DNA of 64,000 nucleotides. Source: Arachis hypogaea (lineage: Eukaryota; Streptophyta; Magnoliopsida; Fabales; Fabaceae). How positions within the stretch are numbered: the first letter of the stretch is position 1; the number at the start of each line of letters is the position of its first letter. The DNA is taken from assembly GCF_003086295.3 (NCBI RefSeq), contig NC_092040.1, positions 8,122,001-8,186,000 of the forward strand, read 5' to 3'. This document shows, piece by piece, positions 12,116 through 24,179 of this stretch. The notes below the pieces were generated by a model. It worked only from the letters and a program-made list of their open reading frames with translations. It did no database searches and was not told the origin of the DNA. Position numbers and translations under genes: made by a program.

Positions 12116-12396
12116 TGACCCATGACAACAACATATTAAACTACTCTTTCACCTTAGTCCATGACAAAATAAAGAAGTCTCGTGACCCACAAATTCAACC
12201 CAACAAATTTAGTCTTTATAATCTTATCTTATTTTTATATTATCTTCTTATCTTATTTTATCTTTTATCTTTTGTAGACAATACTTTATATATATTTAAT
12301 TTTATCTTCATAATTCACACTTCAATTCAATCAATCAACAATCAATAAAGTTCATATTCTTTTCTTTTCGTATTCTTTCATAATTTTATCAAGAAA

Positions 12397-12721
12397 AAAA
12401 GTTTAGTAATTCCATAGTTTCCAGATTGTTTAGACTGTGACAACCTTGCATTGAACACGAATCGAATTTTTTATCGGTCTACAAAACCAATGTTTGCAAC
12501 TCAAGAAATCTTCCATTCTCAAATAGGAACTTTTTGGTTTCACTAATAGCTACCATTTGGAGGGTTTGGAGATTTCACATATAAAAAATATTACAATAAA
12601 AATATTATATACACATAAAAGATTAATATTATATTATATACTAAAATTAATTACTAAAATTTTTATGAGTATAAAATATATATTAAAATATAAAATATAT
12701 AGTAAAAATAAGTTAAATAAC
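12397..12721. other. Spacer of foldback 2 right of element A
   Basis: AT-rich, non-coding. With 8010-8441 it would be the original centre of foldback 2 before element A arrived. No gene, RNA or motif recognised. Confidence 0.5.
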
Positions 12722-13479
12722 ATATATTTATACACAAATATATAGTGACTGATTTTAATTGTTAATTTTAATATACAAATAATATTTTCATATATATAAA
12801 TATATAAGTTGTTTAATTTATTTTTAATACGTATTTAAAAAAAATTCTTCCAAATTTTAATTTTCATCCAAATTATATTTTCTTATTTAGTCAAAATTAT
12901 TTACACTCAATATTATTTTAATTTTGAAAAAAAATCCAAGGCTGAATTTTTTTAGTAATACATCTTTAATGATTTTTTTTGGAATTTACTTCTAAAATTT
13001 TATTTTTCTATCAGTCTTTAATGTTCGGATTAAGCATTAGGTTCATCTTTAAAATTTAAAATGTCTTTTTTTTATTTCAAATATTTTATTTTGTTTTATT
13101 TTAGTCATGTGATTAAAATTAAAGTTTTTTTCTTTTAAAAATACCATTTTCTCCATGGTGATTTTCTTCTATATAAATGCAAAAATTATAATTGTAGTAA
13201 TCATAGTAAATATTATAGTGATTTGAGAGCAAAATAGCAAAATAATAAAAAGAAAAAAAATATTTAAAAAAAAAAAAATTTAACATTAACTTGAGGATGA
13301 AATAAAATATTTATAATAAAAATATAATGAAAATTAAGACTTAATCTAATTATTAGTAACTAAATTAGTAAATAGTAAATATAAAATGACCAAACAGTTT
13401 CAACTAGACACAAAAAGAAAAATCAAATGACCCAACTATTATAGCCCATTACCTAGCACCTAAAACCGTGTAACCAGAA

Positions 13480-15943
13480 TAAAACTTTGGTGATTGATTT
13501 ATACATTAATTTTTTTTTAAAATTAAAATATCCACTTTTAAAATCTTTGGAGACTAATTTGAGTAATTACTCATTATTTTATTAGTTTCTATACTTTTAT
13601 CAAATTTTTAATTAATTTTTATACTTTTTTAATTAGGTTCTTATTCTGCTTTTAATTTTATAATTAATTTTTATATATAAAAAAATTAAAATTAACAGAA
13701 GATTTCTTTCAAAATACATGCAGTCAAAAATTTAATTAGATTTTTAATTATGAATACTTTTAATTTGTAAAAAAATATTTTGTTAATTCTAATATTTTTT
13801 TACATTAGAAAGGATCTATTTATAAAATTAAAAGTAACGTACTGGTCCAACTAAAAAAAAATAAAGATTTAATTATAAATTAAATAAAATTATAAAGACT
13901 AATAAAATAATTAAATTTTAATATTCTAAATATGTTTAAGGTTACTAATAGTAATTCAAGAATTCTTTAAAAATATTACTTATTGAAACACAGATACTTT
14001 TCGATCTATAAAAATATTGAAAACGATTTCTGTTATATATTCTCTGATTTCTCTCTCTTCAATAATTATGGGTTGTTTAGTACTATTATTGTTAGCTTAC
14101 TTTATGAGTAACTAATTATGCAATTTAGTTAACACGTGTTTTAAAAATATATATTAAAATTATTAATTAAAAAATAATTTTATATATATTTATTATATAT
14201 TTATTAAAATAAAAATAATTAATTTTTAAATTAACTACTGAAAATTTTATTTAAATATATGAATTTAATTAGATCATTATATAAAATTTTATAATTTGTC
14301 AATACATTAAAATTAAAACTTTTTTTATTAAAAAATTCATCAATTAATGAATTATATCTGAACTTTTAATTATCACGTTAACTTTTTTTGGTTTCATAAT
14401 ATCTATTAAACTGTCACTCTCATTTTTTAATGTAATATTTTTAATTGAATTATCAATTATACTGTAATAAATAAAAATATTAAAAATTATTTTACTATTT
14501 TCTTTTTTTTCATTAATTAAGAGTTATTTAGTAAAACTAAATTATATTTAGATTACTCTTGATTTATTTTAACTCTCTTAGTAATTGTATTTTTCAAACA
14601 AAAATGATAGATAAAAGAAACAAACGAAATAAATTAAAATAAAATGAATGATTTTTGTTATAAATTTTGTATAGAAAAATAATATTTGACAAATATGATA
14701 ATTGAATAGAGAATAGAGTGACAAATAAAAAACAAAGATAGTATATTATATATTAAGTAAAATTTATATTAAGATATTGGATATGCATTATTGTATCATG
14801 TAAATGGATTTCATTTTAACCTTCTGACATCATATATATTTTTTACCTATATATAAAGCATAATGTATTAGCTGTTTATTTAATGTATAAACACGGTTCA
14901 TGTATATATGAAATATTAATGGCAAAAAAATGGAAAAAAAAAATAAATGCCTACCTTAACTAGAATTTGGAAGTAAAAGGATGGGATATGCCTAAAATTT
15001 TGATTTGATCCGTACTAAAATAATCATTGGATCAGATCTAATATCTGCAATTTTTAAATTTAGATTCGATCCGCATATTTGCGAATTGGATCAGATATTG
15101 GATATATCCGTAAAATACACAAATATTTTTAAAAGCTTATTTTTATTAAAAAAATATCAATAAAATTTATTTTTTCTATTCTTTTAAATATGTTTATTCT
15201 TAAAATAATAGTAAACATATATTTTTAAATAATAAATTAAAATAATACAACATATATAATAATTATTAGTTAAAATAAAATATAAAAAATATTTATTTAT
15301 TTATTTTTGTGGATACGCGGATATGTGGATATCTATATAAAATCCGCAATCTGATCATATTAGTGTGCAAATCTGATCGGATTCATATCCACAATTTTCG
15401 AATTAAATTCAGATAAACACCGCAAATATACAGATCAAATCCGATCCATAAACACCCCACTAAAATTCGTTCATACTCTTCCTTTTAAAGTAAGAAATAT
15501 ATATGAATATTTTCCTTTCATCAATTTTTTTAAATAAATGTAATGAGTCTATATGCATTTTCCTACTTTAATAAATTGAGAAATGACTCAAATGAGGAAT
15601 GTATATAGATTATCGACTCATCACTCTTATATATATTATTAAAAAATTAAAAAAATGATAAAAGAAAAAATATTTTATGATTTATTATAATTTTTAATTA
15701 GTTATTATATATATTTTATGAATAAAAATTATGTGAAGTTAATAGTTGAAAATTGTTCGATAATTTAATAAATTTAATTAAATTATTATCTAATAATTTT
15801 TAACTATTAATTTTATATAAAAATAACTGCATGAAAATGATTTATATGTTCTATTTATATTAGATTCTCTTTCTTCATTAAATATTAAATACTCATGATA
15901 TTTACATTAAATGTATTGTTCAAGTTGATATTCAGTTTAATTA
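13480..15943. repeat. Repeat R1 (first copy of the R family)
   Basis: AT-rich, non-coding unit matching R2 (15944 on), R3 (42640 on) and R4 (47693 on). Diagnostic shared phrases: TCTCTTCAATAATTATGGGTTG (14056; 20416; 49282) and TAAACACGGTTCATGTAT (14886; 50071; 43004 variant), then a CTACTTTAATAAATTGAGAAATGA block near 15570. It begins with about 75 bp of the right end of a Mutator-type MITE that is complete in R4, and holds an extra insert at 14968-15459. Origin of R is unknown; copies alternate with RING-gene segments farther right. Confidence 0.75.
14968..15459. mobile_element. hAT-like MITE inserted in R1
   Basis: The insert is absent from R4, where the equivalent sequence reads straight through (TTAACTAAAATTCGCTCATA near 50137). 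Flanking octamers CTAGAATT (14960-14967) and CTAAAATT (15460-15467) match 7/8, as expected for hAT target duplications. The interior is rich in GGATCAGAT / ATCCGATCC words in both orientations, and the right end reads AAACACCCCA. No coding capacity. Confidence 0.6.
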
Positions 15944-16426
15944 TTTTGTTAGTCTCTATAATTTCACTAAATTTTTAATTAGATTTTTATACTTTTTTCT
16001 TTTTAATTGAATTTTTACACTATTTTTAATTTTATAATTAAATCACTTTTATGTTAAAAATATTAAAATTAACAAAAGATTTCTCCCATAATACATGCAG
16101 TAAAAAATCCAATTATATTTTTAATTATGAATACTTTTAATTTACAAAAAAATATTCAATTAACTCTAATATTTTTTACACTAGAAAGATCTAATTATAA
16201 AATTAAATGCAATATAGGATCAAATTAAAAAAATGTCTATAAATTTAATTATAAATTTAATAAAATTATAGAGACCAACAAAATAATTAAACTTTAATCT
16301 TCTAAGATATTTTTAAGGTTACTAATAGTAATTCAAAAATTCTTTAAAAATATTATTTATTGAAACACAAATGCTTTTTTATCTATATAAAAATATTGAA
16401 AATTCTGTTATATATCCTCTCTCTTC

Positions 16427-16615
16427 CAGTGTTGTCAGAACCGGACCGACCCGGCCAGTCGGATCGGAAAACCGGTGAACCGGTGCCATAATCGGTTCGG
16501 GTGAGTCATCTAACCAGACAAGGAGTCGAACCGAAAAGACTCGTATTGAACCGTCCGGGTTTGATCAGAACTGGTGAACCGGCGGGTTTCGTTTAACCCA
16601 GACCGGTTCCAAAAT
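16427..16615. promoter_or_regulatory. Left subterminal AACCGG/ACCGG motif cluster of the hAT element
   Basis: Many ACCGG, AACCGG and CCGGTT words occur within 190 bp of the left end (for example GAACCGGACCGACCCGGCC and AAAACCGGTGAACCGGTGCC). The right end has the mirror cluster at about 20309-20400. In hAT elements, short repeated subterminal words bind transposase; that role here is inferred. Confidence 0.6.
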
Positions 16616-17500
16616 TAATTTTTTTTTGTTTTATACGCTGGAAACGACGTCGTTTCTTTATTAAAAAAAAAAGCTTGTTGCTGAGTGCTGTGAAGTGTGA
16701 AGTGAGAACGCTGCTGTAACCCTAGCCTCCATCCCCTGTTTTACACTTTCCCTTCCCATTCCCAAACTTTGAGAGACCACCATCACCATGAGAGCTGAGA
16801 GCTGAGAGATAGAGAAGTGCGCCACTCACTCAGCCACCTCGTCGCCTCGTTCAGCTTCAACCAGCGCGGCACTCACCTCACCACCGCATCCAGAGCAGTG
16901 CGCCACTCACCACCGCCAAGAAGGCAGAAGCACGTCCACGGTCCATCGTCGCCTACTGCTCGTCGCTCTTCTCTGCTCGTCGCTCCGGTCTCCCTTTTCT
17001 CTGCTCGTCGCTCCGGTCTCCCTCTTCTCTGGTCTGGTCTCTGCTCGTCGCTCCATTCCTCCAGGTCCAGGGTTCAGCCGTCCAGCCAGGTAAGTAACTA
17101 AGTATTTTTAATTTTTTAATTTTTTGAAGTTAATTGATTATTGTAAATTGATTATGTATGTTGGTTCTGTTTGATTTGTGTTAGAATTTAGATTGTTGGT
17201 TGTTCAAATAATTTTAGGTTGTTAATTTCTGTTTAATTTTTTAATCCATGTATGTTTGATACTTTGATTTCTATTTGATTTTTGTATGCGGGCAGATGAG
17301 AACATGAACAAGACCACATGTTTTTCTGTTTGATCTCTCGTTTCTTGATTTATTTTTTTATTTCTATTCAATTTGTTGATTATCCATTGTTGGTTGATGT
17401 TGTATATTATTCTTAGTAGTTAGTGCCTTAGTGGATTGTTGTGTATTATTCTTGGAGATTAGTCATTTAGTCCTGGATCCTGGTTGATTAGGAATTTAGG

Positions 17501-20103
17501 ATGGCTTCATCAAATACACCATCAGAAACACCAACTTCTCAGGAACAAGGATCAACTCCTGATCCAACAATTGGAACCCAAAAAATAGTAACAGAGAAAA
17601 AACTGATCCTGCATGGGGCCATTGTAAACAAGTTTTGGATAAAGGAAAAACTGCTTTGGTATATATTTATTGCGAGAAGCTTATTAGAGGTGGAGGAATT
17701 AACCGGGTTAAGCATCATTTGGCTGAAAAAGGCAGAGATATTGAGGCATGTCGAAAGGTGCCAGTTGTGATGAGACACCAATTCAATCAAAACATTGAAG
17801 ATCTTCGAACCAAGAAAAGGAAAACTCAAGAAGAATATGCAGAAAGTTATGGTGCTTGTGATGATGTTGAAAGGGAATTTGATGAGATTGAACGTAATGA
17901 GATGCGACAACAACAAGCATCAAGAATTCCAGCACCTAGCTCTAGAAAGGGAGATGGAAAACAAGTCAAGGGATTACAATCCTTTTTTCCACCGGCAGCA
18001 ACACCTGGAGCTCAACCAAGTATTAAAAGTGTTCTCCAAAGCAAAGAAATTGTGGAGAAGTGTGATATTGCTATTGCAAGATGGATGATGGATGCCTCTG
18101 TGCCATTCAATGCGGTTAATTCAGCTTATTATCAGCCGATGATTGATGCTATTGCAAACATGGGTGCAGGGTATAAAGGGCCAAATTACCAAAGAGTTCG
18201 TGGATATTTGTTGAGTAAATTGGTTGAAGATGTAAAGAAGATGATTGAAGGTTATCGTGTGATTTGGAAACAAACTGGATGTACTATCATGGCTGATGGA
18301 TGGACTGATCATTGTAGACGTACTTTAATTAATTTCTTGGTTTATTGCCCTAAAGGAACTGTTTTCCTAAAGTCAGTTGATGCTTCTCATATCTCGAAAA
18401 CTGCTGAGGCTTTGTTTAAGTTGCTTAGGGATGTTGTGTTATTTGTTGGTCCTGAGAATGTTGTACATGTAGTGACGGATAATGCTGCAAATTACGTTGC
18501 TGCTGGAAGGTTGTTGGAATCGGAGTTTCCTAGATTGTATTGGTCTCCTTGTGCAGCACATTGTATTAATCTGATGTTGCAGGATATTGGGAAGTTTGTG
18601 AAAGTGACTGAAACTGTGTCACAAGCTTCAATGATTATGAAATATATCTATAATTACTGCCATCCTTTGTACTTGATGAGGCAGTTCACAGGTGGCCGAG
18701 AAATACTTCGTCCAGCTCCAACTCGATTTGCCACTAATTTCATTGCTTTGCAAAGTATTTTGGCTCAAAAGGATGCATTGAGAGCTATGATGACATCTAG
18801 AGAATGGACAAGTTCAGCTTACTCTAAAGAAGCCAAAGCAAAAAAGTTTGTGGATCAAGTCTTAGATTCTAAATTTTGGAATCAATGCACTGATATTGTT
18901 AAGCTTACGGAGCCACTTGTTCATGTATTGCGTATTGTGGATAGTGAAGATAGAGCTGCAATGGGTTTCCTTTATCAAGCTATGTATAAGGCTAGGGAAG
19001 ACATGGTGAAGAGGTTTCAAAAAAGAAAGAGGGTTGTTGAACCTTATTTGAAGATTTTAGATTCACGTTGGGATTTACAACTTAAAACCTTCATGCTGCT
19101 GGTTATTGGTTAAATCCAGCTTTTTGATTTAATTCTGCAGAATTTGACAAGCACAAAGACACAATTTCTGGCCTACTAGATGTGATTGAGAGGTATGCTT
19201 ACGGTGATGCTGATTTGATTACTAAATTGACAAGTGAGAAGAGAATCTTTAAGAATGCTGAAGGAGACTTTGGGAGATAGTCTGCAATACGTGAGCGAAG
19301 CATTGTGATGCCTGGCAAATTTTGTATTAAAATTAGTTTTTTATGATTGTGATATGTTTAAGATTTGATTTTTATGATTGTGATTGTTTTCTTTTTATGT
19401 TAAGATCAATGGTGGGAATCTTATGGATGTGGAGCACCAAACCTGCAAAAGTTAGCAATTCGTGTTTTGAGTCAAACTTGCAGTTCTTCAGGTTGTGAGC
19501 GTAACTGGAGCATTTTCGAACACATTCACTCAAAGAAAAGGAATCGGTTAGAGCATCAAAAGCTTAATGATCTTGTTTATGCTCATTACAACTTAAGACT
19601 ACAACAAAGGTACTTTTTATTATTCTTTCTTGAAGGCATTATTTAAAATTTTTAGTCATAATAAGAATAATCAAGTTAATTGGTAATATAGGAACCGAAT
19701 GAGAAAGCAAAGTTATGATCCAATTTGTCTTGATGCATTTGAGGATCATTCGGAATGGATAATGAAAGATTCACCACCATTTTTAACTCCTGAAGAAGTT
19801 GATGCTTTATGGAATGATCTTGCAAATATGTCTCTTCAATCAGCTTTAGATGATTTGGGTATGTTGTTGTTAGGGATGATTTTGTAATGCTTTAACCAAA
19901 TATTTTGCCTTATTATTGATTATGATTTGTGAAACATTATTGAAATGCTAGATGAATTGAATCTGGAAGATGATCGAGATGATGGTGAAGCTAATAATAC
20001 TTCTGTGGAAAATGCAAATTAGAATGAAACCAATCAGGTTGTAGCTCCAGATTTGTCAGATGAAGAAAGATATCCAGACTTTGAAGTTACTCCTTGGATA
20101 TAA
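17501..20103 (+). pseudogene. hAT transposase (BED finger, DUF659, hAT dimerisation), disabled
   Basis: The N-terminus starts at ATG 17501 (MASSNTPSETPTSQEQ). A frameshift near an A-run at 17580-17590 moves the frame to the main ORF (17635-19113, 492 codons). The BED-type finger region follows (DPAWGHC just upstream, then IYC, GGGINRVKHHL). DUF659/transposase core: first catalytic Asp in MADGWTD (Asp221 of the main frame), second in VVTDNAANY (Asp282), then the SPCAAHCINLM motif. The frame breaks again near 19087 and meets an in-frame stop near 19124. The third acidic residue is the Glu of GCERNWSIF (19497-19499) in the C-terminal dimerisation region, followed by HSKKRNRLEHQKLNDLVY. Introns are likely near 19310-19405, 19613-19690 and 19858-19950. 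A further stop lies at about 20020. Not functional as it stands. Confidence 0.9.
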
Positions 20104-20308
20104 TCCATGAATTGTTATTTTCATTATGTTAAATTGAGTTGTTCATGTAATAGACTAATAGTACTAAATTTTATGTTTATTCTCGTATAGTCGTATTACT
20201 ACTTATTTTTAGGATTTGAGATTTAATGTTTATTAAAATATTATTGGAGATATGTTTTTTAACTTTTAATTTTTAAGTTTTTAGCTATTTTATACATTTT
20301 ACTTATGT

Positions 20309-20400
20309 GAGACCGGGTTAACCGGTTTAACTAGTGACCCACCGGTTAAACCAGTGATCCAGTAACCCAGTAGCCTGATCGGTTCGATCACCGGTTCGAT
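20309..20400. promoter_or_regulatory. Right subterminal ACCGG motif cluster of the hAT element
   Basis: GACCGGGTTAACCGGTTTAAC, CCACCGGTTAAACCAG and GATCACCGGTTCGATTCTG repeat the ACCGGTT word toward the right end, mirroring the left cluster. Likely transposase-binding sites by analogy with other hAT elements. Confidence 0.6.
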
Positions 20401-21073
20401 TCTGACAACTATGCTCTCTTCAATAATTATGGGTTGTTTGGTATTATTATTGTTGGCTTACTTTTTAGTAACTAATTATATAATTTAGTTAACATGTGTT
20501 TTAAAAATATATATTAAATTTATTAATTAAAAAATTATAAAAAAGATAAAAAAATTAATTATATATATAATTGAATTATTGTGTAAACTTTTTAAATTTG
20601 TAAATACATCAAAATTAAAATTATTTTTTATTAAAAAAAATCAATTAATGAATTATATTTTATTAAAAAAATAATCAATTAATGAATTATATCTAAGGTT
20701 TTAGTCGGCACGTTGACTTTATTTTTGTTCCATAATATCTATTAAACTATCACGTTTATTTTTTAATGTAATATTTTTTAATAATTATTTTTCTATTTTC
20801 TTCTTTCATTAAGAGTTGTTTAGTAAAACAAAATTATTTTTAGATTATTCTTCATTTATTTTAACTCTCTTATTAATCGTATATTATTCAAACAAGATGA
20901 TAGATAAAAGAAACGACCGAAATAAATTAACAATAAAACAAATGATTTTTGTTATAAAATTTGCATAGAAAAATTATATTTGGCAAATATTATAATGAAA
21001 TAAAGAATAGAATGACAAATAAAAAACGAAAATAGTATATTATATATTAAATAAAATTTATATTAAGATATTT

Positions 21074-23370
21074 TCACAAATACGATATTTTCTTGGCCCT
21101 CAAATTTACTGGTGTAAAGGAAATCAGAGATTTGAGACCGATCAGTATGGTGGGTTGTGTGTATAAGATAATTTCGAAGATGCTGGTTAGGAGAATGTGA
21201 GCAGTTATACCAGGGCTAGTAGGCGAGACTCAGAGTGCTTTTGTCAAGAGTCGAAAGATTCATGATTGAGCCCTTATTGCGTGTAAAACTGTTCAGTGGA
21301 TCAAACAAAGGAAGAAGAAAGCGGCAATAATAAAATTGAACTTCCAGAAAGCATACGATAGAGTTAACTGGAGTTTTGTGGACCTTGTTTTGCAGAAGAT
21401 GGGATTTGGACGAAGATGGATGACTTGGGTAATGGAATGTGTTAGTACGTGTTCTATGTCAGTGTTGATAAACGGCTCGCCTTCTAAGCCATTCAAGATG
21501 GAACGGGGGTTGCGACAAGGAGATCCTCTGTCCCCATTTTTATTTGTTCTGGTTGTTGATGTCCTGCATATGATGATTGAAGAGGCTATTAGGAACGGTC
21601 GCATATTTTCGTTGTTGGTTGGAAGAGATCTTATAGAGTTGTCGCATCTTCAGTTTGCAGATGATACTATTTTGTTCTATCCACCTGAGGAAGAGACAAT
21701 TAAAAACTACAGGAGACTGCTTCGTTGCTTTAAGTTGATGTCAGGCCTAAGTATTAATTTTGATAAATCTAGTTTGATTCCTATTAACTGTGATGAGCCG
21801 TGGGTATAACGTTTGTGTAGTGTGCTGGGTTGTAAGGTAGCCACTCTTCCAGTTAAATATCTGGGTATCTCATTAGGAGCAAATCCGAGGTTGGTTAAGA
21901 CTTGGAAGTCAATTATAGACAAAGTGGAAGAAAAACTTAGCCTGTGAAAAGCCAGTGCTCTCAATAAAGCAGGTAAATTGGTACTTATCAAATCTATGTT
22001 GAATAGCCTCCCGGTTTATTATTTGAGCTTATACAAGATGCCGAAAGCTGTTCCAGAGAAGTTGATATCTTTGCAAAGACAATTTCTATGGAGTAAGGAG
22101 GACAAGAGGAATGGTATGGTTTTGGTCAAGTGGGAAGTGGTGCAAGATCCTAAAAGGTTAGGTGGTTTGAAAGTTGGGGATGCTTTGGTCCGCAACACAG
22201 CACTCCTGTTTAAGTGGTGGTGGGGCTTTTCAAAGGAGGAGTGTCCGCTGTGGAAGAAGGTGATTTGTTCCTGCAATAATCTGAATCCGAATGTGCCTCT
22301 GTCCACCCAGGAATTACCTGTTCGGGGGGTCCGTGGAGAGACATTTGTCAACTGCAGTTTGCGAATCAAGAATTGAGATAGAAGATTATCACTGGGTTGT
22401 CTATGGAGATTGGTGATGGGAGAGGTACTCGATTCTGGAATGATGTCTGGCTTCTTGGTGGTTCGTTAAAAGATCATTTTCCAAGACTCTTCTCTGTTTC
22501 AAACTAAAGAGGATCAATGATAGGGGATTGTGGGTTTTGGGATGGGCTAGAATGGATTTGAAACTTCCAATGGAGACGACAACTGTTCCAATGGGAGTTG
22601 GTTCTAGTGAACCAGTTACACGAGGCGTTAAGACTGGTCAGACTTGCATGTGATAGAAATGATAGAATTGTGTGGAAATATGATAAAAATGGTGTTTTTT
22701 CAACTAACTCATTTGTGCAGGTATTGCAGGCGGAAATAGTCCAGGAGGATATCACAAGCTACAACTTTACTAGAACTATTTAGAAAGGATTAGTCCCCCA
22801 AGAGTGGAGTTATTTATTTGGTTTGTCTTGACTGGCAGGGTTAGTACGAAGGAGAGACTAAGTCGGTTTGGGGCAAATAACCAACAAGATATCTTATGTG
22901 TTTTATGTAACGAAGGTGTTGAGTTTGGTCACCATTTGTTTCTTGGCTATAGATTTTTTTAGCAGGTATGGTGTGCATGACTTTCATATATTGGTAGACA
23001 ATGGTCTTGTTCGGGTACATTGAAGGAGCATTTCCTTAGTTGGACTGAGATATCGAACAGGAAAGAGGATTGCAAGAGTGGATAGTGTGTTTTTGTGCGA
23101 TTATATGGAACATATGGTTGGAACAGAATAGAAGAATTTTTCAGAACAAGGGTAAAGGAGTTGAGGAGATTATTAACATGTCCTTTCTGAGCTACAAGGA
23201 GTGGTTAGATGCAGACCCCTTCTGTTGTTGATGGCAATGTCGGAGATGACAAAGGAGTACATATTTTTGGTCGTTTGCTATTTTATCTTTTTTTGTTTGC
23301 TTTGTGCTCCTTTTTTTTTGTTCTCCTATGCTCCACTTATTGTGTTGAGCTCCTTTTCAAAACAAAAAAA
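21074..23370 (+). mobile_element. 5'-truncated L1-type LINE inserted in R2
   Basis: Starts abruptly within the reverse transcriptase and ends in an A-rich tail (CAAAACAAAAAAAATAAATAA, about 23358-23378), typical of a 5'-truncated LINE. R2 sequence stops at about 21073 (AAGATATT) and resumes at about 23371 (AATAGAAAAAAATTTATAAAAGG). Compared with R4, about 360 bp of R is missing at the junction. No target duplication seen, consistent with insertion accompanied by target deletion. Confidence 0.85.
21100..23230 (+). pseudogene. LINE ORF2 remnant (RT and zf-RVT region)
   Basis: Reading across stops: RT motifs DLRPISMVGCVYKIISK (about 21131), LNFQKAYDRVNWSF (about 21339-21380), GLRQGDPLSPFLF (about 21508-21547) and the active-site box QFADDTILF (about 21652-21680). 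After a stop at 21807-21809 comes VKYLGISLGAN, then the 21978-22376 frame with NSLPVYYLSLYKMP and RQFLWS, typical of plant L1 ORF2 downstream of RT. The zf-RVT region follows near 22670-22960 (WKYDKNGVFSTNSF, then PPRVELFIWF and CVLCNEG). The endonuclease domain is absent because of 5' truncation. Several stops make it non-coding. Confidence 0.88.
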
Positions 23371-24179
23371 ATAAATAATAGAAAAAAATTTATAAAAGGA
23401 AAAAAATATCCCATTATTTTATTATAATTTTTAATTAGTTATTATATATATATATATATATATATATTATCAACGAAAACATTAAATTTAGTTATTTTAT
23501 GTAAAATTGATACTAGAAAGTCGTTCAATAATTTAATAAATTTGACTAAATTGTCATCTAACAACTCTTAACTATCAATTTTACATAAAAATAACTACAT
23601 ATAGATATGATAATAGGTATTTATGAGAGTAAGGACCCTTTTCCCGTTCTCTGTCTCATTTAAGAAATTGCCCTACATCCCTGTTATGAGTCCTCATTAT
23701 TTCCTCCTATAGGTGAGGCAAATAACCACATGAATATCTGTGAATATTAAACTTTAAAAAATAAAAAATCTCAATCATGATAAAATCTTTTACAATTCAA
23801 CTAAAATGTATCAATTCAAACATATTCAACATTACTAAATCCAATTTAACATTATTCAACTAAATCTTTAACATAAAATTAAAACAAAATGAAATAAACA
23901 AGTTTTTAACATAACAACATAGTAAATCTTGGTCGACGATTATAACTTGGTGATAATACTCCCTTCTTATAATGATACAAATTTAAATAATTAATTGGTA
24001 CAAATTTAGATATTATGCACATTATTAATTTGTTTCTAAATAAAACTGAAAAAAAAGAAATTAAACATACATTTACATCATATATATAGGGTATTTAAGT
24101 AATTTCATTTTAGCAGAGATTTAGCAAGTACCAAGTCAGGAGAGAATAATAGAAGCTTGATCCAGAAAATTCTCCAAGA

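Larger units (their letters stand above)
8442..12391 (+). mobile_element. Non-autonomous LTR element A, split by copia B
   Basis: The 5' LTR (about 8442-8759, ending ATTTTATCA) is followed by a primer site TGGTATTAGAGC at 8760. The 3' LTR starts at about 9340 after the purine tract GTGGGGGCA, is interrupted by copia B, and resumes at 12121-12391. A 5-bp AGAAA lies on both outer sides (8437-8441 and 12392-12396), a perfect target duplication. Without B the element is about 1.2 kb with a ~580-bp interior lacking gag or pol homology, so it is TRIM/LARD-like and would need proteins from elsewhere. The LTR carries (CTTAT)n tracts (about 8568-8625). Confidence 0.8.
7260..13479. repeat. Foldback structure 2: ~750-bp inverted arms around LTR elements
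   Basis: The left arm (about 7260-8009) and right arm (about 12722-13479) are reverse complements over their whole length at roughly 80% by eye. Landmarks: CTGGTTACATGGTTTTAGGTG at the left end pairs with CACCTAAAACCGTGTAACCAG at the right end, and GATGAAAATTAAAATTTGGA at 7862 pairs with its complement near 12865. No coding capacity in the arms. The ~4.7-kb centre holds LTR elements A and B; without them the spacer is about 760 bp. The right end abuts a truncated Mutator-type MITE in repeat R1. Likely a long-TIR DNA transposon or foldback element later invaded by LTR elements. Confidence 0.75.
16427..20413 (+). mobile_element. hAT DNA transposon, 4.0 kb, complete ends
   Basis: Terminal inverted repeats start CAGTGTTGTCAGAACCG (16427) and, read from the other end, CATAGTTGTCAGAATCG (20413). 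The 8-bp target duplication CTCTCTTC is perfect (16419-16426 and 20414-20421), and R1 and R4 show the uninterrupted site. From left to right: subterminal AACCGG motifs, a GC-rich non-coding leader (about 16680-17090) ending at a good splice donor (CCAG|GTAAGTAAC), an intron, then the transposase from 17501. The ORF at 16817-17101 lies in the leader and reads arginine/serine-rich low complexity; I do not call it a gene. The element is structurally complete but its transposase is broken, so it would move only with help. Confidence 0.93.
15944..24122. repeat. Repeat R2, interrupted by hAT and LINE insertions
   Basis: R2 sequence is present at 15944-16426, 20414-21073 and 23371-24122, and is collinear with R1, R3 and R4 once the inserts are removed. 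It lacks the 968-bp Mutator-type MITE present in R4 (empty site near 15945). About 360 bp of R sequence (counted against R4) is missing at the LINE. It carries a (TA)n tract at 23443-23468. Its last ~500 bp (23607-24122) match the MITE-like tail of R3 (43470-43975). It is cut at about 24122 by the Tat gypsy element. Confidence 0.75.

Noticed and set aside
16817..17101. 94-codon Ser/Arg-rich ORF in a GC-rich stretch
   Set aside because: Lies in the leader of the hAT element before a splice donor, is low complexity and has no domain. Treated as non-coding leader.
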